64,000 nucleotides of DNA, from the NCBI GenBank assembly GCA_038093975.1, contig JBBPTG010000140.1, forward strand, positions 1 to 64,000, in the 5' to 3' direction. The stretch is from Chalciporus piperatus (Eukaryota; Basidiomycota; Agaricomycetes; Boletales; Boletaceae). The translations under genes were made by a program, and so were the position numbers. Positions 1 through 11,142 of this stretch are shown here, piece by piece. The stretch's first letter is position 1; each line of letters opens with the position of its first letter. The notes beneath the pieces are model-generated. The model searched no databases and was not told the DNA's origin. It saw only the letters and a program-made list of their open reading frames with translations.

Positions 1-981
1 CTACATTTCGTCTGTTTGATGCATTCAATCATATTTTCACTCGTTGGTATGACAGGCTGTGCAAAGGTGTCATCCACTGTACGTGGAGGATAGACCCCAG
101 CGGTTACAAGACACGCAACGGGCGTGTAAAGCTCGATCAAGAGACCGAAGATATGGAAAGGGGGCAGCGCCATGGCTCCGATACGGCGCGGGGCAGCTAT
201 GTTCGCATGTGCTCGGACTCCGGCTGCGGGTGTACTCAGTAAGGATAGGCGTGGAATTTCTATGGGAACTTACGCTGGCCCAGCCAGTGAATCTGAACTT
301 TATAGCTGTGGGCAATCGCTTTAGGGAACCCGGTGCTGCCAGAAGAGTGAATGTAGATAGCGGGAGAGTCCAAGTCCGGGCATTTCGAAGGGGGAGGGTA
401 GGGGACGAAAGAATCAGCTTCAACCTCTTGACCAAGCTTGGGGAAAGCGTAACGAATGGCGGGAAGTTCGTCGATGGTCAATTGAGCGCCTTCATATTCA
501 CGGCGAATACCATCGATAAGTCCTTTATGGGCATGGTCCAGCGTCAAGATACGTGAGCACCTTGTCTTCTTCATCATATTGATAACGGCGGCGGCAGAAT
601 TCCTCGACGAGACCGGAAATGGCTAGGCGTAACAAATCTGAGAACAAAAAACGGACCCGAGGAAGAAGGAAATGAACGCACCACTAAACCTGCGATGGAT
701 AAGCCCGCAAGGACAGCATGGTGCAATATTGTGTCCGTGTTAGCGATGATCATTACAACTTTTCCATCTGGACCTTGACGAGCGGGGCGAAGAGCGTGTG
801 CAACACGGTGCGCTGCTCGACCAAACTCGAGGAATGAGACCTCAGTGGTGGTGAGAGGAACGCTCTCATTGGCGTAGATGAAGATCGGGAAAGCGGGGTT
901 TCTATGCATGTGAAAATTGATCAAGTCAGGAAACAAAAGGGACCCATCGAGAGGAGGGAAGTGCAAAGTGGCAGACGACAT
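1..981 (-). CDS. NRPS-like adenylating reductase, N-terminal part (copy A, runs off left edge)
   Basis: This is the start of an AMP-binding (ANL superfamily) enzyme. Such enzymes activate a carboxylic acid as an acyl-adenylate; in fungi this domain is usually followed by a carrier protein and a reductase domain, which would lie beyond the left edge. The exons are 682-981, 274-622 and 1-223, in phase, with introns of 59 and 50 nt. Residues 1-100 open with MSSATLHFPPLDGS. Exon 2 opens with PFPVSSRNS and carries the phosphate-binding core motif IYIHSSGSTGFPK. Exon 3 carries GAMALPPFHIFGLL. The start is the ATG at 981, about 50 nt below a TATA box. The right arm of the inverted duplication holds a broken second copy at 33,651. 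The A-domain assignment is firm. The substrate, and whether a reductase domain follows, cannot be seen here. Confidence 0.82.
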
Positions 982-2281
982 TATTGTTGAAAGATGTGGG
1001 TGTGTGATGAATGACCGGTTGAAAACAGGAGCTTTTATACCCGCCATCCTACTCTGGCGAATGGGGCTGATAGGCTGATGTGCGGAGAACACGCAAATGA
1101 AGTCATCCAAGTAACGTCACAGACTGACTTCGGATTGTGGCCGTCCGAGAGACTCACACAATCAGAACGACAAACTCGTAGCTTGTCAGGGAACCGGTCC
1201 CGATTTGTGTAATCCACGAATCCCTAGGTTAGACAAAAAAAGTACCGTGGTGAGAATGGGTGGCCCAATCAACTCATAGACTATGGATTGAAACTAGTAG
1301 TGCGTGGATCAAGTTCTGACAGAACCTCGGGGTCAACAAGCAACGTTCGTTTCCTGCTCACAGCAGCCTGAAAGAAATTGTAAACAATCAGCCCAAATGA
1401 CTGAGATCGACATACCAGCTAGCCGGCGTCGAAATTCGAATAAACTTGAGGGAAGTCATTCAAGTAGTCATGCCAGAACTTACTCGCGGAGCAACCGGCC
1501 TACCGAGTTACCGGTCACCGGTGCAACTTAGTCTCCCCTAGGCTGTAGTAGTAGGCAGATCCAAGAGTCGGATGAAGACAGTCGTGGTGCAACTTGAACT
1601 TTGTCAATGTCGATGACTTACTACCATCTTGCAGCCGCTTGACCTCGGGAGCTCGAGTTACGCTGATGCCCCATCACCGGTGAGGCTACACATATGTTTT
1701 GCCTGAGGGGTGTCGATAATTTCACCTGTTTCTTCAAAGTCGTCATCATGCAATAGACAGCTTCCCGGGAGACCATGTTTCCCTCGGTCCGTCGGTCGGT
1801 CCCCCTTGATCGAATTGCTGTAAATTGGGGGAGCGTCTTCCCGGTGGCCTGTACTCAATTTGGTTCTGTAGGACGTACAGATAATGATGGCGGCACTCAA
1901 AATTGCAATGAATGCTGGAAAGTTGAACCCTGGGAAGTCAAACACAGCCACGCCCATTATCGTACAGGCTCAGAGTCTGGCAATTTCAAGTGCTCGAGCT
2001 TGAACGACTTCCAAGTTGGCTGCATGCTTATGATCGATCAGTGTGTAGAACAGCGGGCATCATGAGGGAACCGGAGATCTGAGTTGCTGCAACCCAACCA
2101 CTGGCATGCGGTGAGCTTCTCCGGCCCGGCGGGCACTCTTTAGAACCTTCCATCTCGAGCTATCATTTACTGCTTTTTCTAATTTAGTGCTGCGCGGATC
2201 CCCCCGTGTGAGGTATGGGCGCTCAAGCTTCCTGTACAGTCCGCAAAGCCCCACATTTGCCACATCCAAGTAGCCCTCTCT
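982..2281. promoter_or_regulatory. Divergent intergenic region between reductase and helicase
   Basis: About 1.3 kb lies between two genes transcribed away from each other, so it should hold both promoters. I see no convincing coding exon. Stretches of it, for example 1,300-1,430, match 33,230-33,370 of the right arm in inverted orientation. The spacer was therefore duplicated with the genes and later diverged by small insertions and deletions. Confidence 0.5.
1033..1039 (-). promoter_or_regulatory. TATA box of the adenylating reductase gene
   Basis: A TATAAAA sequence lies on the minus strand about 50 nt upstream of the ATG at 981. The same element is preserved in the duplicated copy at 33,596-33,602, inside otherwise diverged spacer, which supports a role in core promoter function. 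Confidence 0.55.
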
Positions 2282-5200
2282 ATGAACAACGTATCACAAA
2301 CCAATCGTGTTTCCAGGCTCAAAAAACGATTCCACGATGTCCTTTCTGGGACTGTTAAACTTGACCCCCGAGGCGCCACCTTATTCCTAGAAGGCCTCTG
2401 CGCCCAAGATGATCCAGTGGTATGCTTGGACGAAATCATCGAAAGTGCTCATGGTCTCCCCTCAGTCCAATCGGCGATGCGTTGCGACCTATCCGTCTCT
2501 TTCATGAATGGATTGGGGTCCACCGTACTCGAGTATCTCCTCAGAGGTGGTGGTGTCGGTGACGACGCCTTGGACAACATGCTATTCCACGTGGTCGATC
2601 CACCAATCTTCTGGTCTTCCTTCATTCGTGCATTCCAGGATGGCTCGTTGAACGAGCGTTCCCAGGTGGTATTCGCCAGAGTACTCTCTCGACTCATGAC
2701 TTTACAAGGCCGGGACACCACTCCCTATCGGGACGTAGCATCTCGACGATCCATTCAGGATACCCTGCTGTCGTCTTCCAATCGCGAGATCAGAGAGACA
2801 GGAAACCTCGTTAAACACATTTTGGCCCGCGCCCCTTCTGTGACAACGTATGACGTTCGCAATGGGCCTGGTGGTCGTCACGATAACGACTTTCCCAACT
2901 TTCGGGACATAGCCATCCTCCCCACTCCCGACGAAATCATGTGTCAGAAACCCGCTTTCCTCAAGACCAGTGCTGCTGTCCATGCCGACTCTCCTGCCCG
3001 GGATTATTTAGACCATACCTTCCGGATTTTGCGGGAGGACATGCTCTTCGACATCCGCGAAGAAGTCAGGATAGCTTTGCAGAAGAAGAAAGAGAACAAT
3101 CGCGGACTTCCCGTCAATGATGTATCCATGATCGGGATCTATACCGGAGCTGATGGTCGGAAGACTCGTTGGGGCATCATGTTGCGATGCACCAGTGACT
3201 TGTGGCAGCTTAGGGGTATGAAGGACGAGGATGACCGGCTCGAACACCTTAAGCGAGATCCTCGCGGTTCGAAGATTCTGAGGCACCAATCCCTCGTTTG
3301 CCTCGTTTCTGGTCAAGATCTCATCAGCTTCGGAACAGTCAACCGGGTCGAGGACCTTCTAGCATGCAACCCTCCCGTGATCGTCTTCCAGCCAGATAGC
3401 GCTGTTAACGCGGGAAAGACCCTCACGTCCCTTCGCTCAGGTCAAGTCGTTCAACTCATCCAGGTTGACGCCGCCACCTTTGCCTTCGAGCCCGTTCTCA
3501 CTGCACTTCAGAAGATGATTTCTGTTCCGCTCTGTAGAGAAACGCTATTTTGGGACTCTGGAATGCCCGTCGGGTATGCGAGCAACAGCATCACGGCGCA
3601 CGTCGCCTATTCCCTAGAATCAGAGGGTTCCCTTGACTTGGATCTCCCCGACTTCGTGACCCTCGACGATTCTCAAGCGAGGTCTATGATCTCAGCACTT
3701 GAACAACACGTCTCCCTAATACAAGGTCCACCAGGTGAGGTGCTTCAATCTTGGCATCACATTTAGCTCATTGGACTCGTAGGGACAGGGAAATCCTTCA
3801 TAGGTGCCCTGCTGGCCAAAGCAATACACGATAAAACCGCGCAGCGTATCCTTGTCGTATGCTACACCAACCATGCCCTCGATCAGTTCCTCAAAGACCT
3901 CCTGAAATACAACATTCCTGACGACGCCATCGTCCGCCTCGGCGGGAGAGCAAATCCGGCCATTGAGCACCTCGGCCTCCACAAACAACCACGTAACCAT
4001 AGCCGGCTCAGCTACGAATGGGAAAATATCAATCAGCTGAAAATGATCTCTTCCGGTCACGAACACCAGCTGGGATACAAGTTCGACGAATTGTTGAACG
4101 TCGACGATAGGAAGTTGATGTCGCATCTGGAGCTGATGCACGAAGAATACTTCAACGCGTTCTACGTGCCGCACGAGTACGATGATGATGATGGAATGAT
4201 GCTCGTGGGCTCGAATGGGCCAGCCGTCCATGAAAAGTACCTCTTCGAACGGTGGAAAAGGTGTCAGGATGCGGGGGTATTGAAAGACAGACCATATGTT
4301 AGAGCGTCAGCTCGGATCTGGGGGATGGACCGCTCGGCCCGTCGGACTGCGTTGGACAAGTGGCGGGAGGAAATCACTGCCGAGACAGTGGAAGCCATTT
4401 GCGAGGCAGGAAAAAGGTTCAATGACATTCAGGATAGTCTCAAGGCGGAATTCGCAGAGTCAACCGTGGAAATTCTGCGCAACAAGAGGATCATCGCATG
4501 TACGACGACAGGGGCAGCTATCTCTGCCAATGCGATCAAGAAGGTTGGCCCGGATGTTCTTTTGGTGGAAGAAGCCGGCGAGATACTGGAAAGTCATGTC
4601 CTGACTGCGTTGTCGCCAACTGTCGACCAGATGATACTCATCGGAGACCATAAGTAAGTTCACGATGTCTTGTGAATCTTTCGTAACTAATACCCCTACG
4701 AAGGCAGTTACGACCAAAGGTCAACAATTATCAGTTGACCGTTGAGAAGGGCGAAGGATTTGACTTGAATATGTCACTCTTCGAGCGTTTGGTGCTCAAG
4801 GGCTACCCTCACGAAACTCTTTCCACTCAACGTCGCATGCGACCCGAGATCTCGGCTTTCATTCGCGAGCTCACTTATCCAGATCTCACCGACGATCTCT
4901 CGACTTTCAACAGACCCGATATTCGAGGGGTACAATCCAACGTGATCTTCGTGGACCACACTCATCCGGAGGATAACGAGCTCCTCGTCGGTGATCGCCT
5001 AGACGGCGGTGCCAAAGGCTCGAAGCAAAACAGTTACGAGGTGGAGATGGTCCTCAAGATAGTTCGCTACCTCGGTCAGCAGGGATACGATAACGAGAAC
5101 ATCGTCATTCTTACCCCATACCTTGGTCAACTTACCAAGCTACGCGACGCTTTGAAGCGCGATAACGACCCAATATTGAACGAGATGGATTCTTTGAATC

Positions 5201-6383
5201 TGGCGCGTGCAGGCCTGGCAGCGTTCGCTTTACCTGAACTCAAACAAAAGAAAGCGGGGATCAAGCTAGCTACCATAGGTCAGTTTGACGTTCGTGGATT
5301 GACCACCCCTAATGACGCGTTACACGTAGATAACTATCAGGGAGAAGAAAGCGATATCGTTATTGCCAGCCTCACGCGTTCGAATGCATCCAACGCTATC
5401 GGTTTCATGGACTCGCCCGAGCGTCTCAATGTCCTCCTCTCTCGAGCGAGAAACGGACTGATCTTAATCGGGAACTCGCAAACCTTTTTACATTCCAGGA
5501 AAGGTGGCGCTCTGTGGAGACGGTTGTTTGCTATGCTCGAGAAAGGCCAATACGTTTATCAAGGATTCCCAATCCAATGTCCAAGGCATCCAGAGCGTGC
5601 TCTCGTGCTCAAACGTGCCAGCGACTTCGATGCGTGTTGTCCGGACGGTGGCTGCGGCACGGAGCCATGGTAAGTTTCGCCCTCTGTGAGAGCATCGAGT
5701 TTCGCTGAGATCGTCTTCGCAGTGGCTTCATGCTTGTGTGCGGACACAAGTGTATGATGAAGTGTCACCCAAGCCGCGCTCATCATGGTATCATCGATCC
5801 CCACGACGCGTTACAGTGTAGACACAAAATGGATGGAATCTGTTCAGCGGGTCATGAAATCACTTGGGAATGTCGAACAAATAGACCGGCTTGTAGGATC
5901 TGCGCCAGAGAGGCGGAAAGACGCAAGAAACTAGTGGAGGAGGAACGCAAGAGACAGGAGGAGGAACGCAGGAGAGAGGAGGAAGAACGCATGAGACAAA
6001 ATGAAGAACGTAGGAAGCGACAGGAGGAAGAACGCAGGAAGCGACAGGAGGAGGAGCGTAAGAAGAGAGATGAGGAAGAAAGAATCAGGCGAGAAGAACA
6101 AACGAAGCTCGAATACGAACGAGCTGATGCAGAGCGCAAGCGGCTCGAACGTCATTGGGCGGAGATTCGTGAGAGGGAACGAGAACAGGCAAAAGCAACG
6201 AAACGAAACGGACGCAAAACGAGGGCTGCCGACCGGGCCCTAATCGCCGAAAGACGGAGGGATGACGCCCGTGCTCTAGCAGTTGCTCGTGCACAAGAAT
6301 TCGAGGCGGAGCAAGAGAGAAAGCAAATGGAGCAGGATCTCAAGCCTGCGACTGACGAGCGGTCGACTTGTGCCATTCAGTAA
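2282..6383 (+). CDS. NFX1/ZNFX1-type superfamily 1 RNA helicase (copy A, intact)
   Basis: A UPF1-like SF1 helicase with an NFX1-type zinc finger, the family that includes animal ZNFX1 and fission yeast Hrr1, which act in small-RNA and heterochromatin pathways. The exons are 2282-3734, 3783-4653, 4704-5669 and 5723-6383, giving 1,316 aa. Introns of 48, 50 and 53 nt restore every phase. Residues 1-480 are a family-specific N-terminal region. The Walker A motif GPPGTGKS is split by intron 1. Downstream come CYTNHALDQFL, the DEAD-like LLVEEAGE, a motif III-like LIGDHKQLRP split by intron 2, NYQGEESDIVI and SRARNGLILIGN. A Cys/His cluster (CGHKCMMKCHPS) follows across intron 3. The last ~130 residues are an E/R/K-rich coiled coil with near-repeats of EERRKRQ. 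The stop TAA overlaps a good donor (GTAAGT at 6,380), so a further exon is possible. Cell role is inferred from the family only. Confidence 0.88.
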
Positions 6384-7142
6384 GTGTAAACTTGAATTCG
6401 TTGACTTGGTAAAGTTCGGAGAGCTTGCGGTGACATTTGGATTGCAATGTTTTACCAACTATATCGTTTCGTTCGCAAATAAGATCCGTCTCAATCTCTA
6501 TCGAGAAATGAAGAGCAGTGCATGCGGATCGGGACCGCGCGTAGAACGATCGGGCCAAAGTACTCGTCCGCGTCGCGCAGCGAGTACAGGGACTGCATGA
6601 TTTTGGGAGTACACCCAGAGGTCTTGTGGTATGAACACAGTAAGGCCCCCAATACCGGAAAGACAGAGAATGAGAGTGGCAGCTCGACTCACGAGACAGA
6701 ATGGTACGCTACCCATCCCGATTCTTCGTCAAGTACTGACTCATTTTCTACCACTGGCAATAGTAGTTGTTCTATATCAGCGTGCCTGAAGAACTTGAAC
6801 ACAGACTGATCAAAGACTTACCTTCAAAAACTTGGCCCTGTGGGTCTTCCAACAGCAATCTCAAGTTTGAAGTCTATGATGGATAAGTTGAAAATTTTCA
6901 ATACCTGGCAAAGAAGTTCAAGTTGAGTTCAAGTTGAGTTCAAGTTGTAACCGGCAAAGGTCATGTCTTCTGTTCGAAACTCAACCAGAAGCAATTGGAC
7001 TCGGATAGTAACGCGCTTTTCCGATTATTCGTTCCCGCCACTCGTAACTGGTTTGTCCGTCGGAGAAGCGAGTGAAGGGGCTTCAGAATGCGATTTGATA
7101 GTAGAAGTCGTAAGGGAGTCCTTGATTCTCCATTCTTAGTGT
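6384..7142. other. Intergenic region 3' of helicase copy A
   Basis: There is no gene I can support here. The first ~150 nt match the region below helicase copy B (about 25,170-25,318) in inverted orientation, then the homology stops. An open frame at 6,522-6,809 could be an extra helicase exon if the donor at 6,380 is used, but it is low in complexity (S/T-rich) and not conserved in copy B. Confidence 0.4.
6915..6947. repeat. Three tandem copies of an 11-nt unit
   Basis: The unit agttcaagttg occurs three times head to tail in the non-coding DNA between helicase copy A and the F-box remnants. Confidence 0.8.
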
Positions 7143-7904
7143 TTATGGACTCGCATCCAGAGGGGATGACATGGTGAAATTGAGGCAGAGGTTTTCGAGG
7201 GAATCAACGTCCGGACGAGAGGCGAACATGAAGAAGAACGTCGATGTAGCTTGTGCGGTGGGTCGGTCGTGGAGATGTAGACCAAGGTTACAGAATTTTT
7301 GATCTCGAGGGCGGAGGAGGGAAATGACGAAGTCAAAATTCGACGTTGTCAGTTCAAGTTCCTTGATTTGTGGAAACGGTGTATCTTCCGGGCGAAAATA
7401 GTGATGTGGACCCGATTCCTGTGGGTGGTGATGAATGGAAAGAAACTTGATTGTTTGCGATGTCGACAACCATCTGAATGCAGTAGCGTCAACGGGAGCC
7501 TCGCGGAGCTCGAGATGCTCAAGTCGCTTGTGACTGCATACAGCACAAGATAATACATGTGTGGTCATCACAGACACCGATTCATCCTCCTCAAAATAAA
7601 ACTTGACACTCCCCAGGTTCGGACATTGGATGTGATAGCTCATGAGGAATAAGTGTAGGTCTGCGCCATCCTCTTCTGTCAGGATCGCTCGTAGTTCGAG
7701 GAGTGTAGGGCTGAGCAGCGGACGAATCAAAGTGATCGGACAACGAAGGCGGGTCCCACACTGCCACCAGTCGAGCGTCGTCAGGTTGGGGAAGAGGGGA
7801 GATACTTGAAAGCTTATGCTCTTCAAGAAACGCAGAGATAGAGTCTCGCTCATGACAATGACTTCGCGAACGCGGTGGGAGTATCGTTTGATGACTGTCC
7901 ACTC
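7143..7904 (-). pseudogene. F-box/LRR-type gene fragment B (middle part only)
   Basis: The frame from 7,902 to 7,143 encodes the leucine-rich middle of an F-box-type protein (KRYSHRVRE, then LLSPTLLELRAIL, HKRLEHLELRE and ISLLRPRDQ). It has no F-box of its own. It is fused directly behind the truncated F-box copy A at about 7,905, where the copy A text stops after SLDDNELSLE and the fragment begins at the point equivalent to WAIVKRYSHR of the paralogue. It ends abruptly at 7,143 well short of the usual C-terminus. It is most simply a remnant of a tandem paralogue joined by a deletion. Confidence 0.65.
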
Positions 7905-9231
7905 AGCGGAGGTTGGACTCGAGGGACAGCTCGTTGTCGTCGAGGGAGATCTCGTGGCTCCAATTAATCACCAGCTCTCGGAGATGCGAGAAGGAGGTGA
8001 GGGGAAGAAGTGATTGATAGGACAGATAGTATGTTAGTTCCAGTTCCGCTGCGGGAGCTTCCGAAGCGGGACGTGAGGTGTAGAAGTAGATACGTTTGAT
8101 GGAATCTACGTCCTGACGAGAGGCAAGGGTGGAGAAGAATTTCGATGTGGCTTTTACAGTAGGTAGATCAGAGAGACGCAGAGAAAGGTCGTGGAGTACC
8201 TGATCCCGTGGTCTGAGGAGGGAAGTGACAAAGTCAAGATCTGAGGTCGTCAGTTCGAGTTTCTCTACGTGTCGAAATGGTGTCTCTTCTGGAAGAAAAT
8301 ATTGCTGTCGAAGTGTTCTCACTGGGTCGTGTTGTATGGAAAGATCCTTGATTGTTTGAAACGCGGACAGCCATTTTAGTGCGAGTGGCATCGATGGAGG
8401 CATCGACAACCTTGAGACGCTCAAGTCGCTTGTGACTACAGAGAGCTCGAGACAACTCGCGCGTTATCACCTCAGAGTCTGCTGCATATTTATATTCATC
8501 TTCCTCGGCATATCCATATTCATCTTCCTCGGCATCCTCGTCCACATCCTCGAGCTTCCTTGAGTAGAAATCAAATGCAACATCCTTCAAATGCGGACAT
8601 TGAAGATGATAGCTCTTTAGAGATAAAAGCAGGCGTTCACCGTCCCCTTCAGTCAAGTCCGCTTCCAGTTTGACAAGTGTAGGGCTGAGCAGCGGACAGA
8701 TCAAATCCACAGACCCAAAAAGATGCATACGACCTGGTCTGAAGACGAGGATCCTCGGATTGGGTAAGAGGAGAGACGTCCGAGAGCCTATGATCTTCAA
8801 GAAGCTCAGAGATCTGCTTTCGTCAACTGTGAGTTCCCAAACACGATGAGAATATCGTTTGATGATAGCCCATTCAGCGAGAGTTGGAGGGTTCTGCGTA
8901 TATCAGTCAGGTTAAATAATGGTAAAGCGCACACGAGGTCATGGATTCGACTTGCCATTCCGTCCAACTCGTCCGGTGTATGTTTGTAATCTTCATGATG
9001 AGACGCAGTTACTTGAGAGGGAGGTGTGAAACATCGAATGAGGGGGTAGAGTGAATCCAACTCTCACCAGAGGCGGTCAAGGGATGGTTCGGAGAGAGCG
9101 CGACACGTTTGGGCAAGAGCAGCCAGTGTCTGGTTTTGGGATCGAATCGGAGTATTGTCGAGTTGAGAATGATCCAAGATGCACTGAAACAACTCTGGGA
9201 CAAGCAATGGGTTACGGCCAAACAGTGACAT
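7905..9231 (-). pseudogene. F-box/LRR protein gene, copy A (nonsense and frameshift)
   Basis: F-box proteins of this type recruit substrates to SCF ubiquitin ligases. The start is the ATG at 9,231 (MSLFGRNPLLVPELFQ), followed by the agaricomycete F-box signature LAALAQTCRALSEPSLDRLW. The next codon is TGA (9,064-9,066) where copy B has CGA (18,227-18,229), so translation would stop after about 55 residues. A second lesion, a 1-nt insertion after DASIDA near 8,390, shifts the frame of the leucine-rich part. The acidic run (EDEYGYAEEDE) is retained. The C-terminus is replaced by fragment B. This copy is very unlikely to make a working protein. Confidence 0.78.
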
Positions 9232-9295
9232 GTGAGACTTCCTTCAAGGGTGTCTTCGATGAGCTCTGTATTGAAGACGTTTTGTGAATAACTTG

Positions 9296-9873
9296 AAGAA
9301 AAAGTCAGCACTTTGTCGTCACGGTTCAAACGTGTTCAACATCCGTAAAAGAGAGTATCGCCCACAACGTAGTTGGTCTGTCACACCTTGTCACAGTTGT
9401 CACGTGTAATTATGTTATGCCCGAAGTTATCAAGTGAATAGGTAAGTGTAGCCACCGTTGTCACAGCGTGATTCGGACTCGAGTCACGCTAAACTCGTGA
9501 CCAGTGGTCGTGGGTAACGATGATGTGACAGAATCGTACGCCTGCTGATAGTGGGTCTTGCTCGGACTGAACACCCCTCGGGCCGGGACCGGGATGAATG
9601 AGAAACCCGTGTGCCGAGATCGAGTGGCGAAAGACCGAGAACTGGAGCCAGAGGAGACGAGTCCCCAGAAAACGCAGTCCGGAGGACGCGACGAGGAGGA
9701 CTCTGGCGACCCAACGAGCCAAACGAGCGAAGGCGCAGCCCAAGACAGACGGACGAAGGACAAGGCTAGAGTTAATTAAACGATACACAAGTCATGCAAG
9801 TAATAAGGCTACAGAGAACGTGCAGGGAGAAGTGAGGAATGTGGAACCATGAATGTCCAGAAGGCAGCGTAAA
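9296..9873. other. Spacer between left duplication arm and DIRS-1, including the element's 3' non-coding end
   Basis: No coding sequence is supported. The stretch 9,300-9,480 shares nothing obvious with the matching position outside the right arm (17,880-17,998). The stretch 9,480-9,873 is GC- and A-rich non-coding DNA, probably the terminal region of DIRS-1. I could not fix the element boundary because I found no clear terminal repeat. Confidence 0.4.
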
Positions 9874-10926
9874 TCAGCGACGAACATTAGGTAGAGTTAC
9901 AGGAACAGACGAGACACGATCACCCAAGAGCTCAGCGTAAGAAGGGGCGATGTTCTCAATGAATCTCCAGTATCGCAGGAACGCATCTGAGCGCCAGCGA
10001 CCAAGAAGTTGAACGATGTGTGGGGGAACCCCACGGAGAAGCAGTTCGGTTGTTCCCCCGATGCGGAAACAGTGCCCCGATATCGTTGGATACCCCAGCG
10101 GAGACCAAACAGAGTTGCATATTGCGAGAAATTTACGGCGAGTGAGGGGGACCAAGGCAGAGCCGTCACGGTAAGCGAACAGATGGCTCGAGGGATCAAC
10201 AAGGCAGTTGGTAGCGAGGTGGGCGTCGAGGGCAGCCAGGGTGTTGGCAGGGCCCCGCTGAGCGCCGAGGAAAATATCTTCACCCGATTCCTTTGCCATC
10301 TTCGTGAACGGCAAATGGCAGACACGAGAAAGGCCGGATGAGGTGCAGGGGCGGAGGGAAGACACAGATGGAAAACGGGAGGATGTGAAGTGGGAAGTGG
10401 CGTCAGGCAGGACTTCGCCCAGGCGGCATTGGCCCCAGTAGGAGACACACGCGGCGGCACGAACGGCAGCGAGCAAGGGTACATCCGAGGGAAGTGAGGT
10501 ACACAGACAGTCCAACATCTCTTGGGTCACCGGAGGTCGAGGGAGACGACGAGACGAAGCGGGCGTGGAGCGCTCTGCGGCCTTAAGGGAGTATTCGAGA
10601 CGCAGGCCGCCAGACCAAGGTGCACCGTTGATGATGTGCCAAGCGCGCACGCCGTTGATATCGGAACGAATGGCGCCGCCAGAACGCGTACCGGCAGAGT
10701 GCGCTACAAACGAGCACAACAGGAACTCGTTTGCAGGCAGGGCAAACGAGGGATCGATAAGCTGCGAAACGCAGAAGGCGCGGAAGCGCAGGGTGCCACG
10801 ATGATATAGCTTAAGGGTGGAGGGAGCCCAAGCGTGTGGCAGGAGCTCGCGAATACTAGCGTCGAGGTGGGGATGCGAACGAGCAGAGGGAGGAATAGGG
10901 TATGAAGCGAGCGTGGACAGCGACAT
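9874..10926 (-). CDS. DIRS-1 tyrosine recombinase
   Basis: A tyrosine recombinase (phage integrase fold) that would join the circular DNA copy of the element to the genome. The ATG at 10,926 (MSLSTLASYP) gives 350 aa. The N-terminal SAM-like part has WAPSTLKLYHRGTLRF. The catalytic residues are visible: first Arg in GQCRLGEVLP, the H-x-x-R box in GHCFRIGGTTELLL, LGRWRSDAF, and the Tyr nucleophile in RYWRFIENIA. The frame extends 24 codons further upstream without an ATG. It starts about 220 nt below the RNase H stop. Confidence 0.85.
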   Translation of the reverse strand: MSLSTLASYPIPPSARSHPHLDASIRELLPHAWAPSTLKLYHRGTLRFRAFCVSQLIDPSFALPANEFLLCSFVAHSAGTRSGGAIRSDINGVRAWHIINGAPWSGGLRLEYSLKAAERSTPASSRRLPRPPVTQEMLDCLCTSLPSDVPLLAAVRAAACVSYWGQCRLGEVLPDATSHFTSSRFPSVSSLRPCTSSGLSRVCHLPFTKMAKESGEDIFLGAQRGPANTLAALDAHLATNCLVDPSSHLFAYRDGSALVPLTRRKFLAICNSVWSPLGYPTISGHCFRIGGTTELLLRGVPPHIVQLLGRWRSDAFLRYWRFIENIAPSYAELLGDRVSSVPVTLPNVRR

Positions 10927-11142
10927 CGTGAAAAGAATGAGAAGGGAGTCACTCAGCAAGCAAAATGGAAAAACGGAAGGTTCGCAATCACGGAGCACAG
11001 TTCAGACTGGAGGACTGAAACCAAACACGTATAATTGCGATGAGGGCTGGCCAGGGAAATACAGGCAGGCTAGACTAAAGTATGATACGACAGGAAGGCA
11101 GAAACAGAGGACATCGAAGGCAGGCAAGACAAAAGTCACATG

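Larger units (their letters stand above)
1..9295. repeat. Left arm of a large imperfect inverted duplication
   Basis: This block carries reductase (-), helicase (+) and F-box/LRR (-). The same genes recur in inverted order and orientation at about 17,998-34,083. Homology is high in exons and introns of the helicase and can still be traced in the spacers. It fades just upstream of the F-box start, near 9,295. The right arm is longer because it later received DIRS-2 and a 3.4-kb block. The outer limit lies beyond position 1. Confidence 0.85.
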
